Origin: Taxillus chinensis
Lineage: Eukaryota > Streptophyta > Magnoliopsida > Santalales > Loranthaceae
DNA: 64,000 bases
Direction: 5' to 3'
Assembly (NCBI GenBank): GCA_023512835.1
Contig: CM042088.1
Span: 37,979,164 to 38,043,163 of the forward strand
In this document: positions 53,570-64,000 of the stretch, one piece after another
How positions within the stretch are numbered: the first letter of the stretch is position 1
How the letters are laid out: each line of letters begins with the position of its first letter
Made by a program: the position numbers and the translations under genes
The notes under the pieces: model-generated
Database searches by the model: none
The model's input: the letters and a program-made list of their open reading frames with translations, nothing else
What the model was told of the DNA's origin: nothing

Positions 53570-53585
53570 TGGTATTAGAGCAAGT
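53570..53585 (+). other. Degenerate tRNA-Met primer-site-like sequence
   Basis: TGGTATTAGAGCAAG differs by one base from the standard TGGTATCAGAGCA primer site. It suggests that an LTR ends just to the left, but no terminal CA or LTR boundary was confirmed. Confidence 0.3.
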
Positions 53586-53639
53586 GTTTAATCTGATAAA
53601 TTTAGATTTAGCCAAAACAAGTTTAGTATAAGTTTGCAT

Positions 53640-55950
53640 GTCATGTCACTCCATCATCTCCATGAAGAAAAACCTTTCACTCGAACAAACCTTTTTAAAC
53701 TTAGCAGCCCCTAAGTCAAATAAACTCCTTTAAACTGGTCAAGTGCTTGACTCGAACAAGCTTTCACAATAAGAAACCCCTGAGAGTTAGAGAAAAGCTT
53801 TTTAAATCGAATATATCCCCTATACCAATCAATAATTATTAGCCCGAATAAGCTACATCTATTATAAGTAGACATTGAGTCGAGGGAAGCCCTTAGCCTA
53901 GTCACCACTCTTTAGCTTAAGTGGGCCTTATATCGAGCAAAGCCCTTACCTTGAGTAGTCCCCTTTGCTCGAACTGAATCTTACATTAAAGTAACCCCTC
54001 ACCACAATTAAGCCTTAGCCCAACCTTACACTTAGTTATTCAACCAGAAACATCCTTTCACTAGGCAACCCTCTTAGCTCAAGCAATCCTTAGTCTAAGT
54101 TTTCTTTAGCTTAAATAGAACCCCTCACAATAAACCACCCGTTAGCCCAAATCTTGCCTTATACCAAAACAAAGTCATAGCCTAACCTTTTCTTAGATTG
54201 GACCTTTCCTTATACCGATTAAGCTCCTTAGCTCAAACTTTAAAACCATCCCCTAAGTCGATCAACCTCTAAAATACTTTGATCGGACAAACTAGTTATA
54301 TCACATCCCAATATTCTAGAGATCCTAAAATCGGATAAATGACCTCTTATGGCCACACCTCGAAGGGTTAAGGGGTTGTTCAAATGTTCTAAGATAACCA
54401 ATATTAGGTTTTCTGCCTTTTCATAACTCATAGAGTGTTTTTATGCACCCTTGTTAATCAATGTCTAGTTATGCACATTGTCATCACTTGTTTTTGATTG
54501 GGCTTGATATTGGCTTTGTGAAAGGACATCAACAATGGTTTATTCAGTTAATTATGGAGTCATCCTTGCATAAGGCTCATATAAGCCATAAAAAGAAAAA
54601 AAATTCACATAGTTGCCACCAAACAGTTTAGAGGTGTGATTATGCACCTAGAAAAGAGAGGTTTACGGTTCCAGAGAATTAGGTTTTGAGTCGGTTACGT
54701 GTGAGGAAGGAAGAAGGATTCTTGCACCCCCACAACGCCCATTACTGGTATCTAATCTTGGTCTATGGGTGTTTGCTTGCTTTATTGTTTATTCAAAAAG
54801 AGTTATTTTTTTATATTTTTAATTTTAAGAGAAAGAAAATTTTAGGGTCTAGGCCTTAAAAAACAAAACAAAAATATTTTTAGTCAATAAAAGGGAACAT
54901 TTTAAATTTAGAAAAAGAATGTGGGATCTAGGCCCATGTGACAATATTGTATTTTTTTTAAGAAAACAAAAGTAATTTTCTTTTTTAGAAAATAAAATAA
55001 AAATAATTTGAATTCAAATATGAAAACACTACCACAATTGATATTGGCCCAGACATACCAGGATATGAGCATTAGGGCTCAACCCTCATGACCCACCCGA
55101 GCCTTATTTTAATTTTTCTAGAAAATGTGATCTTTTGCTTGTTCTTTTATATTTTTGAAGAAAAAAAAGGAATGAGAGTAAAAAAGGTAACATTTCACTT
55201 CAAAACATTTGAGAAAAGAAGTTTTAACAGTTTGAATATGAATAAATTAAAGAGAAGAACTTGGGTGATCTTTTTGTAGCCGAACTTGGTGATCCTTCTC
55301 TGAAAGTCCCCATGAGAACAAAAGTTTAAAAAGACAACTGCAGCTTTCCTTCCATGCAGCCTTCAGTTTTCACGACTCCAGAAAGCCCCTAATTTTTTAT
55401 CTCTTAAAAATCTGTTCTGACAACCCTCTCTTAGTTTATTACTCATGCCCTTCTAGAATAACCTCCTCTATTTTTTCTTTCTTTACCTCCTGGGACGGTC
55501 TATTTATAAGTGTTAAAGGGAGACAGCCGATGCCAAGTATTAATAAGATGCTTTGCAGTTCCTATAAGTCAATTGATGTGTTCCAAGGAATTAATATCAT
55601 GTCAAAAATAATAAAACTATGCCTAAATTTATTTTAACTATCTCTATTTGAGGCGAATTTTAATTATATTGTATCTAGATGCTTTGGTGGGTAAAGGCTG
55701 AATGAATTTCTAGATATATTGGTGTCGTTGGGTATTAATAACTCTACAGTCCACATAGGTCAATTATGATGTCCCGAGGAGTTTATCCGTTAAAATGACA
55801 TTTAATTACAGAGGGTCCATGTCCCTATGCTTAAAAATAGAGTTCCAAAACATTTTAATTTGATTTTCGGAAACTCCTCAATTCCCACACTTTAAAAAAG
55901 GAGTTCCAAGACACTCTTCGCATTTAAATGCACTTGGAAAAGGATTTTTT
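53640..55950. other. Gypsy-type LTR or leader mosaic
   Basis: Bases 53640-54240 are a degenerate repeat of CCTTAGCYCAAG-like units at irregular 25-45 bp spacing. A segment at 54690-54760 (TCGGTTACGTGTGAGGAAGG, then CTTGCACCCCCACAACGCCC) resembles conserved blocks of long plant gypsy LTRs. No coding domain is visible. Confidence 0.4.
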
Positions 55951-55959
55951 TGGATTTTT

Positions 55960-56379
55960 CATAGAGTCCCGATGCTTTGGAGTCACTTCCAGACCTATGG
56001 AGGAGTTATCTTGGAGTTTTTTTGGATCATTGCAGCTTATTTCGGATCATGGGATGATTTCTAGGCCATTAGGAGCTTGTTCCACATCATTGAAGCCAAT
56101 TCCGCATCATGGGGATGATTTTTGGATCATTGAGAGCTTATTCTGCATCATTGGAGCTTATTCTGGATTTAACTAAGTTTGACATCTAGATTTGACCATG
56201 TTGACCTTGGATCTGGGCTTATTCCGTATCATTGAGTGCTTATTCCATATTTTCTGGGCTTATTTCGAATCATTAAGCTTATTCCGTATTTGATTGACCT
56301 CCGAATCTGGGCTTATTCCAGATCATTGGGTGTTTATTTCGTATCTTCTGGGCTTATTCCATATTATTGGGTCCTTATT
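55960..56379. repeat. GCTTATTCCG minisatellite, left part
   Basis: Irregular units of about 20-30 bp carry GGCTTATTCCG and GATCATTGGG. The array is cut at 56379 by the solo LTR and resumes at 59260 with the same units (to about 59395). Related words (CTTATTCCG) also occur in the array at 14085-14660. Confidence 0.75.
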
Positions 56380-57294
56380 TGTAACGCCCCCACATTTGGA
56401 CTTCCAGACCGGGTGCGTTAGACAAATAAGATATTACAATTATATGAATAGTAATCTATTGCTCAACATAAATTTGATTGTTTATTTATTACATCAAGAC
56501 TCATCACAAGATCTCTAAAGTTTAACGTTTAGAGATTAGGTGTTGATAATCCATTATAGTTTTACATGACATAAATACTACATGCATAATCTTCTTATGA
56601 TTTTATTCTAAGCATTCTGGACACCATTATCCTAGCATCCTTGCTTTCTCCTAGTTCCCTGGGGTTAAAAAGAAAACATGAAAGAAAATGAGCTCAAATA
56701 GCCAGTAAGGTTAAAAGTGACGAATAATATATGGAGAATAATCAACTCATGAAAGAATAAGAATATCTACTCATCTAGGTTCACCACCTAGATGTCTTGC
56801 ATAACCTGTTATTAACTGGATTGACACTCTTCAGTGATGTTCTTTACCCAATGCATTGGAGATTTTTCTGGAACCACCCATAAACATATTGCCAAACATA
56901 AAACATATCTTCACAAATTTTCAAACAATCACATCAATGGTAAATTTCAACGTAAAGGAAGGTCTTGCAATAATAGCCCCAATAAGTAAAAGGGTTATTC
57001 ACCATTCAATAAATTAGATTACCAAATTCCCAAGAAGTGCCAAAGAAAGTTAATTCTTCTTAAAATAATATTATGAGGAGAAATCTTAAGATAGAAATAT
57101 AGAGAAGAAATAGGAAATGAATTTCCACGTCGGAGATCGTGGTAAGGAAAGGGAGAGGGGATCCTTACAATCTTTTTGTCTTCCGCATTTATAAATCTTG
57201 AAAAAAAAAGTTAATATTTTAGTTTTAATAATAGTATATTTATAAATAATATATTAAGAGACATATATAAGTATATTATGGTGGAAAAACTTCT

Positions 57295-57600
57295 CATGAT
57301 AATAATAATAATCTATACGTATACATATACATATATATATATATATATTAAAGGGCAAAACCATCCATAATATATATATGTATGAGGAGACTTAGCCAAT
57401 AATAATAATCTATATACATATATATTGATGGGCAAAGCCATCCATAATATATATATGTATGAGGAGGCTTAGTCTTCCACGGAATAATAATAATCTATAT
57501 ATACCCATATACATATTATTTAATCAATATACATATATATATTGAGAGGCAAGGCCATCCATAATATATATATATATATGTGTATGTATGAGGAGGATTA
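57295..57600. repeat. Three-copy internal repeat of the solo LTR
   Basis: Units of about 80-110 bp start AATAATAATCTATA near 57303, 57401 and 57484. They pass through CCATCCATAATATATATATG and GTATGAGGAG. Length differences come from (TA)n inside each unit. Confidence 0.85.
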
Positions 57601-58635
57601 GCCTTCCAAGAACATGATTAATATATACTTGAAATATTTACCTTTTGGAACTTCCAACAGGTAAGAGGAAAATTGAGAGAAGAGAAGGCTTGGAGGACTA
57701 TTGGGGTGTTAATAGAACTTTTTGGGGAGTATTTGGAGAAGATTTTTGTGGCTTATTTGAATGGAAAGAGTGCTTGAGAAGGGAAGTGAGGCATGCTATT
57801 TATAGGTAAGGTAGTAGGTGTAATAGTGTGAAAAATAGTGTATGAATTTGACTTTGGTATTAAATTAAATTATTTAAAATATATATAATACTTTATTTTC
57901 CTCCTATTATCCTCTCTTAAAACGTGGGTATCTCCTCCTGCCATTTAAAAAATGTTTTAAGACTTTTTAACCTAGAAGGTTCCTTTGGCATCAAAAGTCC
58001 ACATTGGTGTACTCCCTACTAATTCAATTATAAAATTTTTAATTTTATAGTTTTTGACAAACGGACAATTGTATTGCATTAATGACTCAAATATCTACAA
58101 ATGGGTATCAATTTTATAATTTTTACATATGTGTAACAAAAGTTATTGAATTTTAAAGTCATACTAAAATGTTTACCCGTTCATACTGAACCTATGTGTA
58201 GTATTTTAACTTCTAGAATTTATTGGCTTCATATTAAATTCTGAAATTTCTACACCTTTTAGCTAAGTCATAAATGAACAAATGGGCTTTGGTTTCATGT
58301 CAATTGGATCTGTATAATTCAAGTTATGGATTTTTGAATGGGACCTCCAGAATCTGTCTCATTCAAATTTTTGGGCCTTACCTATGTTTTATACTTTTGG
58401 TAAAGTTAAGGCTTGTAATACTTACTTACCCATAGTAATTTGGTCTAAGAAACTAAATGACATAATATATAGCATCTAAACTTTTTATGACGTATAAGAA
58501 ATTATTTTATTTTTATAACGTATTTAATATTAACGCGGATAAAATAATATAATTGCATAATCAATAAATAATAAAATAAAATAATATTATAGCATAAAAT
58601 ATTATAAACCTAAACATAAACATTAATATCATATT

Positions 58636-58920
58636 CTATTGCCTTCGTAAAATTTCTTGAATTGTATTAGCGTATGTGCGTAGGACGTGTTGTGCTTCGG
58701 CAGTAGAGCTGCACAACCCTTCGGCTAACATTGTCGTGGTGGTCGCACGAATAACCTCAAACTTCTCCCTGTGTCTCGTCGCATTATATTGCAGCCATTG
58801 GACACGAGCATTTAGCTCATCTACAGCAAAGCATAGCTTTGTGACTTCAAGTCGAATTGCTCGTCGATCTTCGTCTCGTACACTATTCTCGGACGGCGGT
58901 ACTTGAGAGCTTGATGCCAT
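58636..58920 (-). CDS. Small antisense reading frame inside the solo LTR (94 aa, function unknown)
   Basis: The minus-strand frame starts MASSSQVPPSENSVRDEDRR and ends IQEILRRQ. It is mostly helical in character with heptad-like hydrophobic spacing (LEVTKLCFAVDELNARVQWL), so a short coiled coil is plausible. A TATAAATA box lies 65-72 bp upstream of the ATG, with AACGGCTAGTTACT repeats beyond it. No family is recognised. It may be an LTR-borne gene, a captured exon, or chance. Base composition here (58636-58920) is clearly less AT-rich than its surroundings, in favour of real coding history. Confidence 0.4.
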   Translation of the reverse strand: MASSSQVPPSENSVRDEDRRAIRLEVTKLCFAVDELNARVQWLQYNATRHREKFEVIRATTTTMLAEGLCSSTAEAQHVLRTYANTIQEILRRQ

Positions 58921-58984
58921 AACCTCTTATTATTCTTCTTCTTACTTCTATACTCTCTTATAAATAAAATCTCATACTCATACC

Positions 58985-59095
58985 TATTTATAACCATTCA
59001 AATGGATATTATTCATAACGGCTAGTTACTTATTCCAACGGTTAGTTACTATTTTAACGGCTAGTTACTATTCTAACGGCTACTTACTAGTCACA
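58985..59095 (-). promoter_or_regulatory. TATA box and AACGG repeats upstream of the antisense frame
   Basis: On the minus strand, TATAAATA (58992-58985) is preceded by four diverged units based on AACGGCTAGTTACTATT (59017-59095, written as read on the plus strand). The layout is that of a small promoter. Confidence 0.45.
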
Positions 59096-59259
59096 TGCTA
59101 TTTGAATGACTATATTGAGTACTTATTTTTATCGTGATAATATCTAAAATATTCTTTCTAACTATTATTAGTAATGACTTTATTATTATTATAATATTAT
59201 TATTATTATTATTATTTAAGGAAGAACTTAAATAGCTAGAAAATTTTGCGGGTCTTACA

Positions 59260-60053
59260 TTATTCCATATTGGACCAAGTTTGACCTTCGGATCTGGGCT
59301 TATTTCGGATCATTGTGTGCTTATTCCGCTTCTTTTGGGCTTATTCCGGATTTAACTAGGTTTGACCTTCGGATTTGACCATGTTGACTGTTAAGACTTC
59401 CATAAGTATACAGATCGCTACAAGTAATTAAGTGGACTTAAAATCCAGATGTCAAACTCACAAGGAATGTGGAAGTTTCAAATTTGTAAATGAAATTAAC
59501 TAAACTACTGTAAATGATCTTATGAGAGAAATAGAAATTCGGATTTCAATTGATGTAGTTTATTCATTCCAAATTCTTTAAGCATGCTAATTCAAACTTT
59601 TCCTTTATATCTAGAACTCAATACTTTTGCATTAACTAACCTCTTTTGAGTGATCTAGCCGTGTGTAAACCCTAGATTGGGGGACGGGCAACCCGTTAAA
59701 TGCTCAAGTTGTTTGAGTGTAGATTGGCATCACACCAATCTTAACTAGGTTACAAAAAAGAATACTTACTTTCGCAAATTATATTTTTTTCAAGTCAAAT
59801 CTCTTAACTATCCGATTATCAACATCTTCTTTCGATCCATAATTGATAAACCTTAAACAAGAATTAAAATGGTCAAACATAATTCTAACATACATATTCA
59901 AGATATTTGATAAATAAAGAATGGAATTCAAATTAACTTACCAAAAAAAATAGAAATCATAAGTTTACATCAACATTCATCCTCCTTCTAAAGAGGTTTA
60001 AGCTACCATTGTACCAAATAATACTAGCATTTCTGCCATTGAGAACTCAAAGC

Positions 60054-60116
<63 letters not shown>

Positions 60117-62490
60117 GAAGAACGATCCCCTAAATTACACAATTTCCCCCTTTTAGTTTCCATCCCATTGATAACTGCTCCTAACCATCAAAAACCGTTC
60201 CCTCCAATAATTAGAACTTGTTTCCCTCTCAAAATAGTTGAAGAAGAGTCGTCAGATCCTTTAATGAAGAGCTATGGGCCGTACAACTGGCATGCGTAGA
60301 GTCTCGTTGAACTGCAGTGCACGTCGTGTAGAAACTATACATGATCAATCGATTTTGTTGACTAAATTTTTAGTTGACCATCTTCAACTTTTCAAATGAC
60401 CAGAAGTTCCCGAGAGTGTGGTCGATTGATTTGGTCATTTCAAATACTTTGTAGTCATTCTAAAATTTAATTGACCATTCTGTAGATTATTCTTCACTTA
60501 TCCCTTCTTCCTTTGATCCCTCTACTCAACATGTTCTTCATTCAAAAACACCCAAAAACAATACAGAAGGATCTATATTTGCTATATTAGGGGGTTAGTT
60601 CATTAATCAATCAATTTACATTAAAATAAAGGCAAAATCATGATTATTTACATATAATACTCCCTTATTTGACATCAAATTATGGTTCAAAGAACCCCCT
60701 AACATTGATCTCCAGATCTAGGCTTATTTTACTTCATATTTGACCAACTTTGACCTCCAAAATTGACCAAGTTTGATCTTTGAATTTTGCGTCATTTAAA
60801 AATTTTAATATTAGGCTCAATCGTGAGCTAACAACTCCACTTGGGCTTCGCTGGGCCTCCTTTGTTTTCATTTGTTGTGTAATGAGAGTGCCTTTATATA
60901 TATACTAGATCAAGAAGAAGTAAAACTGTTAATTTGAGATAAACATGCATATGAAGAACCAAAAATCGTGAAAAATTCTGGAGCAACTTCAAAATTTATA
61001 ACTTTCTCTATAGAGCTCTAATTAAAGTCAAATTGGTCTTGTTTTGCTCAAACTTCTGTTAAATATCTTTAGAAATTGGAATTCAATAAGGATAATCCAT
61101 TTGGGAGAAAATATTGAAGAACTGCACATGGGTACATAATAAAGTAAGCATTCTCCTGTCTGCTTCAAAAAATATTAACTAATTGCACACGTTGATAGGA
61201 ACGATCGTGGTTTGTGGTTTTGATGATGAACCATAGCAAATGGGTAGCTTAATTAAAAATTGAATTAATTATGTTTGTATATATACCATGATATTTTTGA
61301 TTGTTCATAGCATATTTGACTAATATTGCTTCTAAAACATGAATTTTGATGTTTGGAGTCGACTGAGGGTCATTATGGGCAAAGAACAAAGTCTACTATG
61401 AAGAACAAAAGTGGGGGAGTTGGGTGGTTATAGCCGACGTACAAAATAAAAAACAAAAAGGGACATACATTTAGGCGTTGTAGCAAGAGACTCGTGGTCA
61501 CAGCCAACCGCTGCAGTCGAATAGGCTAGAGTGTAACTTTTTGCTATTTTTATTGTTTTGATGTTTTCGATTCCATTTTGAATGTTATTTTGATGATTTG
61601 ATGTGTGATTACTGTTCTTTTAATGTTGTATATGATGATGATGACCAGTAAACCCTAGGTGATCTATGTGATGATTGAATTGATCTAGATGCTATAAACA
61701 TAAATTGTTGATTATGATTATGATTATGGTTAGTTATGATTGATGTCATTATTGGACTATTGTTATGCTCTGAATAGCATGGTGCTAGCGGGCATCTCCC
61801 AAGTAGCACAAGTATGTGCTACTTGAGGAGGGGCAAGGCGGAAAGCGTAATTGATGCGAATGAAAAAGGCTTCACGGCAGTTCGTATGAGAGATCGATGG
61901 AACCCCGTTGGAGTTCAAACGTACTGATCCGGTTAAATGCGAAGAGTATGCCACTAGTCGAGGACTTGAGGAAGACTAGGAGATTTGGTCATCTCTACAC
62001 AAACTGGTTGAGAACTGAAACCCTTTTTGTGATGAGCCCAAGATAGGGCGAAACCAGTCTATGTGTGCTCCGGTCACTTTAACTTACTTAGAACATCCAT
62101 CAGGGTGATCAAGTGCCACACAAGTGAAAACCTTACTCCTATGACACTGCATATTTATGCTTTACCGTATGATAAAATTTGATGAGATGATGATAATGAT
62201 GTTTTTATTGATGAGTTGATGATAATGTTGAATGACGATATTAATGATTCTAGGTGATTGAGCCACTGTTGACATTGTATGTGAATTATTTGTATGATCA
62301 TAGTATGTTGTGATTGTGATAGTTACGGTGGGATGGAACATGAATCCATTAATGGCGAATTGACATATATGATGGAAATGAGGCATCCATTTGATAGTAG
62401 AATTAGAAAGTACTCCAACGAGAAAACAAAATCTTATGTGCCTTTATAATAAAAACGTACCTTAAGTCTTTTGTTTTATTTCATTTATCC
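59260..62490. other. LTR-like mosaic, no gene
   Basis: Bases 59260-59395 continue the GCTTATTCCG array, and related TTTGACC words recur near 60735-60780. A (TC)29 microsatellite lies at 60057-60114. Bases 61770-62130 (GCGGGCATCTCCCAAGTAGC, then GAGGGGCAAGGCGG) resemble gypsy LTR sequence. No reading frame or terminus was recognised. Confidence 0.4.
60057..60114. repeat. (TC)29 microsatellite
   Basis: A perfect 58-bp TC run. Confidence 0.95.
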
Positions 62491-62496
62491 GAGTAT

Positions 62497-63147
62497 GGGC
62501 CAGTTTGGCAATGCTTCTTGGAGGCTGCTTCTGCTTATAAGATAAGCAAAATTAGTAAAACATGTTTGGTAACTTAAAAATATACTTATAAAAAAAATTC
62601 TTGCTTTTTTTTTAGATAAAAAGCAGAAACAATCTAGGGGTTGCTTTTAGAACCTGCTTTTTTAATAAGCAGTTTTGAAATATTTTAAATATCAATATTA
62701 TCCTTACCATCCTAAAGCCATACAAATGCATTTCTTACGATCTGGCAGGGGGCGCCCGGCGTCTCAACACAGGAGAGATGGGGCAACGGGGTTGGGAGCA
62801 GAGGGGGTGGTAGACGGTGGGGAGAGGGGAGGGAAGGAGGGTGGGGTTTGAGGGGGGTTGGAAGGGGGTATTCTGACGGGGGAGAGGGCTGCCAGGAGTT
62901 GGGGAGGGAAGAGAAAAGGGTGGTGTTTTTTTAATTATAATAAAATAAAAAAGGTATTTATGTCTTTTATATTTGTAAAATACTTTTGTTTTTAATTTAC
63001 CAAATACTTGTTAACTGATTTTAAATTCTACAGCACTTTTAAAATTATATTTTACCAAACATTTACTTGTTTATTTTACCGCCAGCTTATTTTTCCAGCA
63101 CAGCTAAAAGGAGCTTTCCTCAAAACACAACGTTACCAAACTAACCC
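62497..63147. mobile_element. MITE with G-rich core (651 bp)
   Basis: The left end GGGCCAGTTTGGCAATG and the inverted right end GGGTTAGTTTGGTAACG match at 13 of 17 positions. TAT flanks both ends (62494-62496, 63148-63150). Arms are AT-rich; the core (62745-62930) is G-rich on the plus strand. Terminus style is Harbinger-like, though TAT rather than TTA is unusual. Related sequence occurs at 22444-22880. Confidence 0.7.
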
Positions 63148-63205
63148 TATAAATTAAAGCGGCACATTTGAATTCATTGTCTCTTGAATTTGTTGTTAAG
63201 ATTTA

Positions 63206-63242
<37 letters not shown>

Positions 63243-63449
63243 GTGTAATAAAATATAAACAAAACAATTCACACGATTTGTGTATTTTTTTAACATAATT
63301 ATTTTAACATAATCTTTTAAAAATTTATAAGAACAGGAAAGTAATTCGCCTTAAAAAAAAAAAAGACAACCTAAAATGTCCCGTGTCGGTTAGAAAAATA
63401 GCATGTAAAAGTAAAAGGTAGGCATTATTGAAAATCACGATGTAATTTT
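63148..63449. other. AT-rich DNA and distal promoter of the PUX-like gene
   Basis: It contains (AT)n at 63209-63241. No other feature seen. Confidence 0.45.
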
Positions 63450-63556
63450 GTGCAAAGTCAACTAGGAGCACGTTTTATTCTGGTACAGAACAGAGGATTG
63501 CGTGAATCGAAGTCTCGACTCTCTTCTGGTTGTAGGCTGCCGACAGGGGTTGATTC

Positions 63557-63560
<4 letters not shown>

Positions 63561-63591
<31 letters not shown>
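63561..63591 (+). repeat. (AG)15 microsatellite in PUX leader
   Basis: An AG run lies twelve bases before the ATG at 63603, a common feature of plant leaders. Confidence 0.9.
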
Positions 63592-63592
<1 letters not shown>

Positions 63593-63602
63593 GAGATCAG
63601 GG

Positions 63603-63745
63603 ATGTCATCGCGAGACAAGAAGCCAATGAAGAAATCGGACAGTCGAGGAGTACGTACCCTCGCCGATTTGAATCGACCTTCCGGCCCCGACTCCGACGA
63701 CGACTCCGATGGACCTCAGGAGTACTATACCGGCGGCGAAAAGAG
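63603..63745 (+). CDS. PUX3/4/5-like UBX-domain protein, exon 1 only (partial)
   Basis: The exon encodes [20 protein letters not shown], then [20 protein letters not shown] and YYTGGEK, and ends AG at a GT donor (63746). The segment closely resembles the N-terminus of plant UBX proteins PUX3, PUX4 and PUX5, p47-like adaptors that bind the CDC48/p97 ATPase through a C-terminal UBX domain and also carry a SEP domain. Those domains lie beyond the window. The next expected residues (SGM...) are not found before 64000, so intron 1 is longer than 255 bp. The frame is open upstream to an ATG at 63450, but that extension would translate the AG repeat as Arg-Glu, so 63603 is the better start. Confidence 0.85.
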
Positions 63746-64000
63746 GTTTTATTTTATTTTATTTACTTTTTTTTAAATTAAAATTTTCCTTGCCCTATTC
63801 CTTGTTCCACTCTAATCGTTGTCATTCATTCATTTATATGTGAGATTGAATTGTTCTCTCGAATAACTAGGCTTTAATCCTTGGGAGGGAAGCCTCATTG
63901 TCTTCAGCAATTAGTATATAGGAAGGACAAGTCTTATCATGGTTGTGTGGTCTTGCCCAGTTAGGAACATTGGAAGCCAACAACGTGAAGGTTTTCAATT
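63746..64000 (+). other. Start of intron 1 of the PUX-like gene
   Basis: It begins GTTTTATTTTATT and is AT-rich to the window edge. No second exon could be recognised. Confidence 0.6.

Larger units (their letters stand above)
56380..59259. mobile_element. 2880-bp solo LTR
   Basis: The insert starts TGTAACGCCCCCACA and ends GCGGGTCTTACA, and is flanked by the perfect 5-bp duplication TTATT (56375-56379, 59260-59264). These ends are typical of plant Ty3/gypsy LTRs. The start sequence does not recur near the right end, so there is one LTR only. It is unusually long and contains a three-copy internal repeat and an antisense reading frame with a TATA box. Its insertion splits the minisatellite at 55960-59395. 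Confidence 0.8.

Noticed and set aside
60009..60299. 96-codon frame with a long Ser-Leu run
   Set aside because: The frame is the translation of the (TC)29 microsatellite plus ordinary flank; no homology is recognised.

Overview
The window is nuclear DNA from a flowering plant, most likely a eudicot. It is AT-rich, dense in transposable elements, and carries spliced genes with typical plant introns. Six protein-coding loci can be supported. They are a PHOX/CLMP1-like PB1-domain protein (9103-10641, +), a small RING-finger protein with a one-base break in a homopolymer (24598-25246, -), an OVATE family protein (31392-31892, -), a complete 16-exon gene for the beta (catalytic) subunit of pyrophosphate-dependent phosphofructokinase (37972-43033, +), a DUF1645-type protein (51690-52703, +), and the first exon of a PUX3/4/5-like UBX protein that runs off the right edge (63603-63745, +). 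They share no pathway and look like ordinary isolated plant genes separated by repeats.

Mobile DNA fills most of the rest. A young Ty1/copia element (1360-6159) has near-identical 184-bp LTRs, but its gag-pol frame holds two nonsense codons. A decayed hAT transposon (about 11579-16739) has its transposase gene split by a solo LTR that contains a 51-bp minisatellite. A 2.9-kb gypsy-type solo LTR (18488-21432) carries a nested hAT MITE and abuts a TRIM element. A second copy of the same hAT MITE lies at 46168-46738, and both copies have perfect 8-bp target duplications. A GC-rich non-autonomous hAT lies at 44108-44743, also with a perfect 8-bp duplication. A PIF/Harbinger element with a relic transposase (46962-48795) sits beside two related MITEs. 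Other Harbinger-like elements lie at 32400-33272 (with a subtilase gene fragment) and 35202-35980, and a similar element lies at 62497-63147. The 53-60 kb stretch is a mosaic of gypsy-type LTR sequence, interrupted by a 2880-bp solo LTR (56380-59259) that carries an antisense small reading frame with its own TATA box.

The main points for follow-up are these. A 195-bp tandem duplication in PFP-beta copies the intron 3 acceptor and creates a decoy splice site followed at once by a stop codon. Several TTA-flanked elements share one architecture: AT-rich arms around a strand-asymmetric GC-rich core, in one case a captured gene fragment. The PHOX-like gene lacks the N-terminal TPR region usual for its family. 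An antisense reading frame with a promoter-like upstream region sits inside a solo LTR. All identifications are from reading the sequence; no database search was run.
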